From Gonium pectorale (Eukaryota; Chlorophyta; Chlorophyceae; Chlamydomonadales; Volvocaceae), in contig LSYV01000005.1 in the NCBI GenBank assembly GCA_001584585.1, positions 360,936-424,935 on the forward strand: DNA of 64,000 nt. The letters are read 5' to 3'. Under the pieces are notes generated by a model. That model saw only the letters and a program-made list of their open reading frames with translations, ran no database searches and was not told the DNA's origin. Positions 45,949 to 56,276 of this stretch are shown piece by piece. The position numbers were made by a program, and so were the translations under genes. Within the stretch, counting starts at the first letter, position 1. Each line of letters begins with the position of its first letter.

Positions 45949-46778
45949 AGTGCCTAGACAACTGATCGCTACTAAATTGTACAGTGGTTCGGCAATGCAA
46001 GTGCAGCCCGGCTGAAGCTTCTGCGCGTGCAGCGAGTCCCCACTCAGCAATTGGGGTGCCCATGCGGTGTAACCTCCACCCTGACATTAAGAAGGGCACC
46101 TGCTGTGAATGAGACCGACACGTTCGCGTTCCCTTCCGTTACATTGCCACGCTTTGCAACGCCGATGCTTACTCGCCAAGCCCTTTTAACTGGACACAGG
46201 AGGTAGCCACAGCTGTGCGCTGGACTCCAAACGGCGGGCACATGCGACCAGGCGCTAGTGCACTATAGCCGGGCACTGCCACATCAATGGGCCACAACCA
46301 GACGGCACTGTCCGAGATCCAGCACAACGCAGTTACTGATACACAGCCCGCCTTCCCGGCACGCACAGCAAGCCAACGTAGCACTTTGACACGTTTCCAA
46401 CGCTAGGCTCCCCATGGCTGAATGCCAACTGACCGCCATGTCGGGTCATGGGTTCATGGCACGACACGCTTTTACGTGGTCCAGATTCGGCAGCGTCCTC
46501 CATACCAACAACGCAGCGCAGTGACCCTCATTCCCCGCAGCAACGAATGCCAGTCTATGGGGTCGCACTGCTGCGGCGGTACTTGATGATGCAGCCACCA
46601 CGCATCTGCCCGAGGTCAGAAACATGGCCGGGAGGCGGCAGTGCAAAGCACGGGGCCTTCCCCTCGTGGCCTGACCACGCAACCCACCACTCCGCAACAC
46701 AACAATACTTTAACCCCACCCCTAAAACGCGAACGGCCCCACTTCTCTGTCACCAGAGCCAACATCCCCCGCCTACTC
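45949..46778. other. Spacer between SmD3 and the channel gene
   Basis: Both flanking genes are on the minus strand, so this holds the SmD3 3' UTR and the channel promoter. No coding segment is supported. A minus-strand TGTAA lies at 46143-46139, rather far from the SmD3 stop. Confidence 0.35.
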
Positions 46779-47168
46779 TCACCCCCGGCCGCGCCCGGAC
46801 GGCCCAGTCTTTGCCTTGGCAGCGGCACGCACCGCAGCCGCCCGGCCACGGCCGCCCACACCCAGCGCCATGTTCTTGTTCTTGAACTTGGGGTCAATGC
46901 GCTTGAACATGGGCGCATTCTTCAGCATGTCCGGAATGATGAAGAACCGCACTCGGCTGCCACGGATGAAGATGTGCGCCAACTGCGACACCCGCCCGTC
47001 GCGGCCGGTGGCCGTCACGTCCTTCAGCTGCACGTTCATGTTGTCCTCCGCCTCAAACAGCTCCCCGCGATACATCTCGCCCGTCTTCAGCTCCACAGTA
47101 ACAACATGGCCCTCCGCCTCGTGCAGCAGCTTGACGGGAATGCCCACGCCCTTTTGGCTGGTCGCCAT
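46779..47168 (-). CDS. SMD3: Small nuclear ribonucleoprotein SmD3
   Basis: A single exon of 129 residues, the usual size for SmD3. The Sm1 motif appears in [20 protein letters not shown] and the following [19 protein letters not shown]. The Sm2 motif is [30 protein letters not shown] is the SmD3-specific extension. The tail is Ala/Arg/Gly-rich and ends in SGRGRG, suited to arginine methylation. SmD3 is part of the heptameric Sm ring on U1, U2, U4 and U5 snRNAs in the nucleus. The ATG at 47168 follows an AT-containing leader. The gene is divergent from the DUF155 gene with 480 bases between the starts. No intron is needed. Confidence 0.96.
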   Translation of the reverse strand: MATSQKGVGIPVKLLHEAEGHVVTVELKTGEMYRGELFEAEDNMNVQLKDVTATGRDGRVSQLAHIFIRGSRVRFFIIPDMLKNAPMFKRIDPKFKNKNMALGVGGRGRAAAVRAAAKAKTGPSGRGRG

Positions 47169-47648
47169 GGCAAACTGCTAGGGGCTGGAATGCCGCTGAC
47201 CAGCCGAGCCGCCCCGATCTCCGCTTGCTGCTAAGGGCCCTTCACCAAGACCTGCTAAATGTTCGAGATGTCCTTATAATGTTTGCTTGAGATGAAGTGT
47301 TAAACGTCCAAGCGTGGCGAGTGGCAGAACGCAGCTCGTTTACGCAAGAGGACCCGGGTCTTTGGGGCTTGAGCTTGTGTTCAGGCTCTGAGACGTGGCG
47401 ATCGTTCGCCAGGGGTGCCCAGTGTCGGTGCGCGCTCACCTCCGTACGAAACACGGAATTGTCTCTAGTGGCTAGACCTCCTGATTCAACAAACCCCAAT
47501 CACTAAACACGCATGAGCACGCGACGCTAAAGCCGTGGTACATACCACCATCTCGGCACCAACTGCATCTCTGCAAGCAACAGTAGCACCACGGAGACAT
47601 AGGACCAAGGGGCCCAGGGCGCCGGGGCTTGGGAGGCTCGCTGCCCTC
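47169..47648. promoter_or_regulatory. Bidirectional promoter spacer, SmD3 / DUF155
   Basis: A 480-base divergent spacer without coding sequence. TTATAAT lies near 47273-47279 and could serve as a TATA element. In-frame reading upstream of 47649 is open but has no ATG. Confidence 0.4.
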
Positions 47649-50600
47649 ATGCGCAGGGCGTGCACCTGGCTTCTGGCCGGGGTACCGCAATCCGTGACCG
47701 CTCATGCCGCGCCCGAAGCCGCAGCTCTTGCAACAGCCACTGCTGCAGCAGCCGCGCTCCACTCTTCTGCTGCCGGGATTGCTGCTCGGCCTGTCACTGC
47801 CGCGCTGCCGCGCTGGCTTGCGTCGTGCCTCCTCGGCTCCCGCCCGCACGTGTCCGGACGCGTCGGACCCGGTTCTTTCCCCCTCATCGCCAGCTGTCGG
47901 GGCTTCAGCGCCACCACATCAGCCCCTCCCAGCTCACCTAACGATACAAAGCCGACATCCGGAGGGTCGGGCGCCCCGTCCGGTCCCTCGCGCGGACTCT
48001 CTGCCGGCGGCAGCGCAGGCTCTGCGACCAGCCCGGAGCCTCCAGACGGCGACAATGCCAACAAAGGCCCGCGCAACGTGATCCGGCACAAGGCGGCGCC
48101 CCGGCACCCCGTAGCCACCTCGCTGCACCCCCCGCCCCGCGCTGTCAAGGACAAGGCCGCCAAACCTGCCAAGCCCTCCACAAAGCAGCACAGCGCCAAG
48201 GCAGCCGCATGGCCGTCGGACGGCATCGTGCGGCCGCCGCCCTCGCGTGTGGAGTCGCTGGTGTCCGCCGTACCGCTGCCGTACACGGGAGCCGACGGGC
48301 AGAGCCTGCGGGCGGTCGGCGTGGTCGGGTACCATTTCGGTGAGCGTCAGGGCAGCTACGTGAAGCTGCCGCCGCGGAACCAGTTGGTGCCATTACGCCA
48401 GCAGTGGTCCTGTATTAGTTGATCCTGCTGAAACGGCCTCCCAACCCGCCCCTCGCCCGCTCTTGCCCCACAGTGCACCCCCTGTCGCGCGACCTGGCGG
48501 GGGCGGTGGTTCAGTCGCTGGTGTCTCGGCCGCCTGAGGGGGCCACGCTGGAGGGCTGGCACCTGGAGGAGGCGCGCACGCTGGTGCTGCTGCGCACGAG
48601 GGACCAGGAGCGGGACCGGGAACGGCAGCAGCAGCAGCCCGGGGAGCAGGCGGCGGCCGGCGAGGATCCGCCGCAGCACGGCCAGGTGGGCGGGCGGGCG
48701 GGTGGCTACGCAGGGTACGCGGCTGCGCGATGCGCTGTGGAAGGTGGCCCGACCAATTATTCTGCTGTCCGGGCGGCAAACTGTAGGTTTGCGGCCTTGC
48801 AGTCTTGCCAGGTCCTCAGCGCTTGTTGGCGGGTGGAACTGATCTGGAGGGATGCGGATACAGGTACGGATATGGGTGGCCTCCCGAGGTGCTGCAAACG
48901 GTGCGAAGCCTGTCCAGAGTGCATGCCGGCCCGAACGCGATGGAGCGCCAACACGGTTCCCATTTTTATGGAACTACCGAAGCCTGCAGTGCCATTTCCC
49001 CGCTGCCCCGCGCCCTCTCGGCAGCCTCGACCGATATCCGCGCCCCTTCCCAGCCCCAAGCCCTGTGTTCGTCCCCCTGCCCCTTCCCGCTGCCCCCACC
49101 CTCCTCTCGCTGATCGCACCCCACATCTCAAGCTCCACCAGGACGGCGCCGGCGGCGGTGACGGGCCCGTGGCGGCTGTTGTGCTCCACAGCTACGGCGG
49201 CGTGGCGGCGTTCAACGCACCCGAGGAGCTGCTGCTGCAGGTGCGGGTGCGGGGCGGGGCGGGGGTTTGCCATGCTGTGCACATTAACGCATGAGGAGCT
49301 CTCGTGTGTACAGGACCTAGGCCGCTAGGTGCGCGCTCGGACGCAGGCATTGGCTCGCTGTGCGGGTTCCTCAATTGATGTGTGAACTGTGCAAACAACG
49401 CTCGGCTTTTGCTGGTATCTGGCGTCGATATCACCCTTGAGCCCCCGGGCTGGTGGGCGGCTGGCGGTGTGTGTGTGTGTGTGTGCAGGTGGCACACACA
49501 GCGGCAAACACAGCGCGCGCACCAGCCAGGCGGGGCATACGTGCCAGCCAGCCAGCCAGCCGACAAGCACGCATACACATGCATAGGCCAGGCCCGGGCG
49601 CATTGGGCCACAGCGCTGCACGAGTAGGGACCCTGGAGGCAATCGAGACCGCACGGGCTGCGGCTGCGGTCGCTCGTGTTCACCGCAACGCATGTGACGC
49701 GCCTCCTCCCAGCCGCCGCCGCCGCCCACAACGTCACCGTCACCCGCCCCTTGCGGCGTCGCGTGCTTATGCGTCCACAGGCGCGATGCAACTGGCTTGC
49801 GGCCCGGCACCCGTCTCTCCACCTGCCCGGCATACGGCATATGGCATATGGCATACGGGGCCCAGCTTGCCTGCAGCTGCCAACGCGTGCGCGCCGTCTC
49901 CGGCTCTCCGCGCTGCGGTCCGCAGGTGCTGGGGCGGGTGGCGGAGGTGCTGCGGCGGCCGGTCAAGCACACGGGATTGCGGCCGGGCGGTCCGAGGCTG
50001 GGCCGCGAGGAGGAAGAGCTGCTCGAGCTGCTGGCGGAGGCGGGCAGCCGGCCGGGGCTGGGGCCGTCGCTCCTGCAGCTGCTGGCCGACCGGCTGTGCC
50101 GTGAGGGTGAGGGCAGGCTGGGGGCTAGGACCGGGAAGGGGGCGCGCGCAGTCGCAAGCGAGGGAAGTAAGCAAGTAGGGGAGGGGAAGAGCAAGGAGTG
50201 CAGGAAGTGAGAAGGAGGAAGAGTAAGTCCAAGGGGAAGAGGAAACGCCCCGAGAAGGAGGGAAAGTGAGCACGGTCAGCGCCGCCAGCATCGGTGTCGG
50301 GCAGCGGCCGGTGGAAATCAAACCATGTGTTGCGCCAGGGGGGTCGAGCTTCGCCTGTGTCTGCGTGCACATCGTGTAGCTAACACGCCCTCACCACATG
50401 CGCTCGCTCCTAACCTACAGAGCAGAAGATTGTCATTAAGCGCATCTCAAAACACGTCTGGACGCAGAAGGACAACGCCAACAACCTGTACTATGTCCAG
50501 GTGGGGAGGGCGTGAACATTGCGGCTAACCAGCGGTCACCTATCTGTTGTCGGCCTGCCGTTGCCCGGGCCCGGGGTTACCTGGCGCTGCGGCGATGGGT

Positions 50601-52852
50601 CCGGAGCCGCAGAGAGCCGGAGACTCGGTGCTGCTGAGCGCCGCCCCCCCCAGTTGCATGCCCGTACAGGCCCAACTCGCTCCTTCACCGCGAACATCCC
50701 AACGGCCGCATCTTGCGTTGGTAACGCGCCCGCCCCCGGCCTGCCCTCCCGCCCCACCCCACCCCACCCCACCCCAGGAGTGGGACAGCACCAACCTGGA
50801 GAGCATCTCGTGCGTAGTCACAAAGTCGGCGGCGCTGCGCTACCACGACAAGCAGCTGGACAAGCTGCTGGGCAGGTGGGAGCGGTGGGCAGATGGGGCG
50901 GTGGGGCAGGGCGGGTGGGCGAGTACAACACCGCAGCAGCGTGCGAGGGAGGTGGACACGGCTTGGCGGGGGCGGGGGCGAGGGCGTGGGCAGGGCGGGG
51001 AAGGACAAACGTGCTGGCTGCGCATGAGGCTGGTCAGCAAACGGCGGCTTAGGCTTAGGTACGAACGGGTTCAAGTGAGTCATGGAAAGGTCGGTGGAGG
51101 CGCTGGCGGTACCCGCAAGCAACCTTGGACGAGGGTAAACGGGGCGAGGGCAAGCGAGGCGAGAAACAGACTGTAATCTGGGGGCCTCCATTTCGCCAGT
51201 CGGAGCCCATGCACAGGTGTGGAGCAGGGGCATGGTTGGGGTACGCTCGTCCCGGTCAGGACACATGCGAGGCGCCGCCTCCTCGGTCCTCCTCGGTCCT
51301 GTGCCCCATGTACCCACTGCACGGGCGCACCGATCAATGCCCGCCCTACAGATACGAATCGATCGTGCCGCTGGTTGAGGAAGATTCAACCGAGGTGGAG
51401 CAGGGGCCGGGGCGCGGGGCGGACATGGAGGCGGGGCCGGTGCGCACCGCGCATGGGCACGGCCCGGGCGGCGGCGCCATGGCGCGCGCCCTCCGCTGGC
51501 CGGCCCGCGTGGCGGCGTGGCTGCGTCGCAGCGTGGGGTCCGACAAGGAGCCTCTGGCGGCGCTCAGGCAGCTGGTGGACCGGATGTGAGTCGGCGGATG
51601 CGGGTACCATGAGGGGGAGCGGTAGGGGCACGGTGCGGGGGAGTGAGAAACCGGGCATCGCCGCGGGGCGTAGGGTCGCCTATCCAGACTGCACCCTGCG
51701 GCTGTGATGATCTTTGTCCACGTTGATCCCGGAGAGGGAGGGTCCCTCCCCGGGCACCGCAAGACCAAGGCGCGGGGCGTTCAGGTCGGCAAGAGCTCGG
51801 CCACCAGGGCTATCGGCCGCCGTTAAGGCACTTATGGCCATGCCCGCCCGTCTTCTGCCGCAGGACCGCCAACCGCACCTTCCTGTTCTGCCGGCTGTGC
51901 GTCAGCGAGGGGCCCTCGCGCACCTGGGACAGCGGCCGCCACTACGCGGTGTGGGAGGCCATGCGGACCGAATACGAGCTCGACAGCCGGCTGGACATTT
52001 TAATGGAGAAGGTGCGGCCGCACCTGCGAGGAGGGGGGGGCGTTCACTGCATGGCCGACGGCGGCGTGGGGCTGGGCGGCTCAGGCGACGGCGGGGCCGG
52101 GTTTCGCGGCACGCAATTGTCGTATCTTTGATCTGCAAGCAGGGCCCAGACGGACGCTGCACGACCTGCGGTGTAACCGTGCACGAGTCCTTGCCTGTGT
52201 AATGGTCGGGGAGGGGAGATGGGCCAGGTAGGTAACGGACGTGTCGTGGACAAGGTGCTGAGGGCCAGGGGCCAGGGGCCAGGGAGGGGGCGCTGTCGTG
52301 CGGGGCTGGGCCCGGGGGGGGGATGGGGGCAGCCCCGCGTGGGGCTCGGGAGCGAGCGGAACGCCCGGCGCTGCACAGCCGGCCGGGCAGCACCAGGGAA
52401 AGGCGAGTCGCAACCAGGGAAAGGTCCCATCGCGCGCCTGCGATCCGCGCCTGCGCCGGGCTGGGGCTGGTCCAGTAACGAGCTGACGACAGTGGGCCGC
52501 TCTCTTCCCTCGACATGCATGCGCCGCCCAAACACTCCCGCCTGCACCTACACCCTGCGGTTTGGCCTGCTCCGTTTTCTTTCTGACCTCGGTCGGCCCC
52601 TGCTCGGCATGACCTTGGCCCCGACCTCGCCAGGCCGACCTGCTCAAGCAGTCCTGCCTGGATCGCCTGTCGGCCAACCATTCCACCTTCACCAAGCGCT
52701 CCGAGAAGACCATCATCTACCTCATCACTACGGAGATAGTCATCAGCCTCACCGACCTGCACGGGGTGGTCTCGTTCGACAACGTGAGGCACGTCGCGGC
52801 GCTGGCGGTGCAGGCGCTCGCCAGCGTCGCCGGGGGAAGCGGCGGCGTGTAG
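47649..52852 (+). CDS. RMND1/RMD1-like mitochondrial protein (DUF155)
   Basis: Nine exons: 47649-48339, 48474-48685, 49142-49240, 49926-50106, 50421-50500, 50778-50875, 51352-51585, 51864-52011 and 52634-52852. All phases agree, giving 653 residues. The N-terminus (MRRACTWLLAGVPQSVTAHA) is basic and Ala-rich. A mitochondrial processing-like site, CRGFSATTSA, lies near residue 84. The DUF155 domain starts around residue 330 with AAVVLHSYGGVAAFNAPEEL. It continues with STNLESISCVVTKSAALRYH, TANRTFLFCRLCVSEGPSRT, YAVWEAMRTEYELDSRLDIL and the C-terminal membrane helix region KTIIYLITTEIVISLTDL. Family members RMND1 and Sif2/Rmd1 sit in the mitochondrial inner membrane, and RMND1 supports mitochondrial translation. 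Low-complexity linkers make it longer than human RMND1 (449 aa). Confidence 0.83.
49467..49485 (+). repeat. (GT)n microsatellite in DUF155 gene intron 3
   Basis: A run of nine GT units within the intron. Confidence 0.85.
50751..50777 (+). repeat. (ACCCC)n tract at a splice acceptor
   Basis: About five ACCCC units form the pyrimidine-rich end of DUF155 gene intron 5, ending in CCCCAG before the exon at 50778. Confidence 0.75.
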
Positions 52853-54221
52853 CGCTCTCATGTGCCGTACGCACCGCCGGGGGAGGCGTCGCGTAGTGAT
52901 TGCGCACATGCTGCACTGCAGCCTCGGTGTGGTGACAGAGGTGGTGGCGGTGGAAGCGGTGGCAGTGGTGGTGGTAAATTGCCTGGAGGGTTGGATCGGA
53001 ATTCATTGGGCGGCTTTGGGTCTATCGGTGTAGCCGACGGGACATGGCAAGACTGCCGCGGCGTTACCGGGGGAAGGCGCGGCGCCGTACGGGCCCAGGG
53101 CTGCCGTCGCTGCCCAGTTCGTGGTTTAGGGGGAGGCTCCGCACCCCTCGCTCACTAAAGCCGGCTGTGGACGGAGGGTGTAATCGATTTCTTCAGGCTG
53201 AGAACTGCATCAGGCTCCCAGGCCTGACATGGGGAGACGCCGCTGGATGGGCGGCATGGGCACAGTCGGACCTGAGCGCAATCCGTTCATGAAGCGGTTG
53301 CGCTCACTTAGCTGCAGCAGCTGCATTGCGCCGGCGCGAGGATGCATCTATGCGCCCAGTAGTGACCCAACACGGTACGGGTAATGCACCGCACTTTTGC
53401 AAAGGAGTTCCATGGAGAGGTCCGGGGAGCCTCGTTACATGGTCCGCAGCTCCTTCAGAGGCCACGCGGCGGAACGGCCCGAGCTTCGATGACCAGTAGC
53501 GTGGTGGCCCCACGGGTCACCACTGATAGACACCACGCACAGCCTGGAAACCTGGCGACACCGGAGGGACCCAACTTGCCGGCGGGAGGCCATGATCATG
53601 ATTCGTCAACTTGATCTCTCGCCAAGGTGACCCCCGCGGTACCGTGCCCTGCCCTTTATCCCCGGCTCCACTCTCGTTCCAAGCGGACTGTTCGGTGCGC
53701 AGCTGCCACAACCCGCGGAAGCGCAGCGACCCGCAACATAGGCCTGACTGCACACACATGCAGCCTACCTCGCCTAGTCTGTTTGCAGCCTGTCCACAAG
53801 CACGCACATTCGCATAACGTAACACACATGCAGGCAACTAGGTACTCCGACCTCTAATTGGAGCACGAGCATGAACGCCCTCTGGTCGCTCGGCAATCCC
53901 GCGGGCCCGCGCCGTAGTGCGCCCGGCAGGTGCTCCTGGAAAGGCTGCCAATGCGCCTATGTAGCCGCACGGCGCGGTGCGGCCGCTGCAACGCGTGTTC
54001 CAAGCACCTTATCACCGGGGCAGCGCTGCCTCCACCAACATCACCATAACGCCACGCACCGTACGACGCACGGCACGGTACGGCACGTGGACATCACCCC
54101 GCCACACCAACGGCCTGTGCTCCCCGCCCGCCCGGGCAAGGCAACACCGGGCCCTCCCATAAGTCCATTGCCAATCCATGACATATCCAGCACGGCTAAG
54201 AAGCGGCCCTCAAGGCGGCCC
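52853..54221. other. Convergent gene-free region
   Basis: About 1.4 kb between the DUF155 stop (plus) and the FKBP stop (minus). No supported coding sequence. It contains GGTGGCGG-type simple sequence around 52930-52980 and a TGTAA at 53179-53183. Confidence 0.4.
53179..53183 (+). promoter_or_regulatory. Putative UGUAA poly(A) signal of the DUF155 gene
   Basis: TGTAA lies 327 bases after the DUF155 gene stop codon. Confidence 0.35.
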
Positions 54222-55915
54222 TTACGGCGCCGGCGCCGCCGGCGCCTGGCCCGCCTCCTCCTGCGGCTGCTTCTTGATGCAGGGGAAGTCGGCGTCCGCG
54301 CAGCAGGCCATGCCCATGGAGAAGGTCTGACAGCGCAGCAGGCGGATCTCGTAGTAGAGCGGCGCGTTGGGCGGCACGCGGCGGCCCGACTTGAACGTCA
54401 CCCCCGACGCGCCGTAGCCCAGCGAGGGCGGCACCACTGCCAGCTTTACGTCGCCCGAGCGCATCGTTTCAAGCACCTGGGCGGAGTTCCAGAGGGCGGG
54501 CAGCGTGCGGACAGGTCGGAAGTGGGCAGAGCAGTCTGGCAGGCTGGGGCTAAAGTCGCCAACAAGATGGCTCGCGCGGAGGGCAGTGTCGGGGTGTGCG
54601 CCTAGCCGGGAGTTTGGACCTGTAACCGGTAGCCCGGTCGGCACTCGGAAGGGCCATGGACCGTCAGCACCCGGCATCTGTTGTGGCATTCCGGTGGCGA
54701 CACGCGGACAACCGAAACGTCATCTCCCAGGGCGGCGCTGCCAAGACGGTGCGGCACGGTACAGGTGTAGGGGTGGGGAGGAACCCGCGGCTACCGCCAT
54801 GATGGCCCTCGCTCTTCCAGCCCCCCGTGGCCAGCCCGCCCACACGCGCGCTCGTGGTCGGTCGGTCCCCAGCAAACCGCCTCGTTACGGTAGCCCTTCT
54901 GGCATAGGCCCCATCCCGCCCCGCGCCCACACCTGGGCCCACGGTCCGCATAACCTCAATGCCTCCAGGCCTCACCACCCTCATGCTGCGCCTGCGGTCT
55001 CCGCGCCTGTCCGCCCCATTTTAGAGGCCCCGGCTCCCCGCCCACCCCGCCCACCTGCGCCAGTCCTTCGGTGACCAGCTTGTTGGTGGTGCCGAGCTGT
55101 ACGGCCAGAGGCGAGGCGCCCTCAGCCCGCGTGTTGAGAAACACGGTGCCGTCCTCCAGCGACCCCACCACGTCCACCAGAACCACGGAGCCGCTGGCGG
55201 GCCGGTCGCCACGGCCCGCAGACACCAGTGACATGCGGATGCCGCTGCGGGTAGGGGCGGGGACGGGGACGCGAGGGGGGCAAACCAGGTGAGCGTGGGA
55301 CAGAGAGGGAGGGGAACCAGGCGGAAGGGGCGGGGGGGAGAGGGGAGCTCCATACGGGGTTCATTGAACCGGGTGTGATGGGATGCTGCTCGCCGAGGAG
55401 GGAGGGAGGGGGATTCCAAGGAGGAGGATAGGGAGGCGGTGATCGGACAGGTGCGCGAGATAGCACAGGGCAGGGTCATCGCTATGAAAAGAGGAGACAG
55501 TGAAACCGCAAGAGCTACCTCAGCTGTTCGCATGGGGACCAAGTCAAGCTGTCACCTTGCCCGAGCCCTGCCTAGCCCAAAAGCCCCGCCCCACCCACCT
55601 GGCCGTGGTCTCCACGTCCCGCTCCCCCTCGCTACCCTTTTCCACCTTGGCCACGGTAACCCTGGCAGCAGCGGACTTCGGGCTCATCGCTTCCGATCCA
55701 AGTAGTAGCAACGCCCCCGCCGACAGCATGCCAGCCATGGCCTCACGACGACTCGTGCACATAGGAGCCATGCTGCTAATGGAATCCCTTCCTACACCGG
55801 CTCGAGTGTCGAGGGTCACGGTGGCAGCGCAAGTGCGCACGAGGCAGTGGCGCGGCCGGCAGGGGCCGGCGCCGGTCAATGACCAACCGCATCGCTGTGT
55901 GGCACGCATCCTCAT
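54222..55915 (-). CDS. Thylakoid-lumen FKBP-type peptidyl-prolyl isomerase
   Basis: Three minus-strand exons: 55915-55599, 55244-55055 and 54476-54222, giving 253 residues. The leader is bipartite. A basic transit-like part (MRMRATQRCGW) is followed by a twin-arginine signal, TSRREAMAGMLSAGALLLLG, and an Ala-rich cleavage region (PKSAAARV), so Tat export to the thylakoid lumen is likely. The FKBP fold covers residues about 115-230: GSVVLVDVVGSLEDGTVF, TNKLVTEGLAQVLETMRSGD, KLAVVPPSLGYGASGV, VPPNAPLYYEIRLLRC. The PPSLGYG and VPPNAPLYYEI blocks are family signatures. After the domain, a Cys-bearing tail (MACCADADFPCIKKQ) is unusual and could form disulfides. The gene is divergent from the TRM10 gene. 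Confidence 0.88.
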
Positions 55916-56276
55916 CCTGGATTGCGGAGGCCCGGGCTCAGGGTCTGCTGCTATGCATGTCTATGCAAGCAAAACTTGCGGTTGTGGATCTAGTTTCGCC
56001 TACGGGTGTTGATAAGTGTCAACGCGAGTCAGAAACGCCCACGAGCATGGACGTTAGAAGCCTTCGCGAGCCATATACCACGTAAACTCCGACACCCCGC
56101 TGCCTCATCGCAGGCTCGCAACCTCTATGCCAGCACTTGCCCGCAATTCCCTTCTCCCTTGGAAGCTTAAGCTAAAGTTTACACGGGGCCGTCATGTCAG
56201 CCTCCCGCCCCCGCCTTCGTCACCGCCCAACGCTGCGCCCCGCGCGACGACGCGTGCGCACAGCACGGAGGCGCCC
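55916..56276. promoter_or_regulatory. Bidirectional promoter spacer, FKBP / TRM10
   Basis: A 361-base divergent spacer. An in-frame ATG at 56127 upstream of TRM10 could add 50 basic residues, but the sequence there is more AT-rich and UTR-like. Confidence 0.4.
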
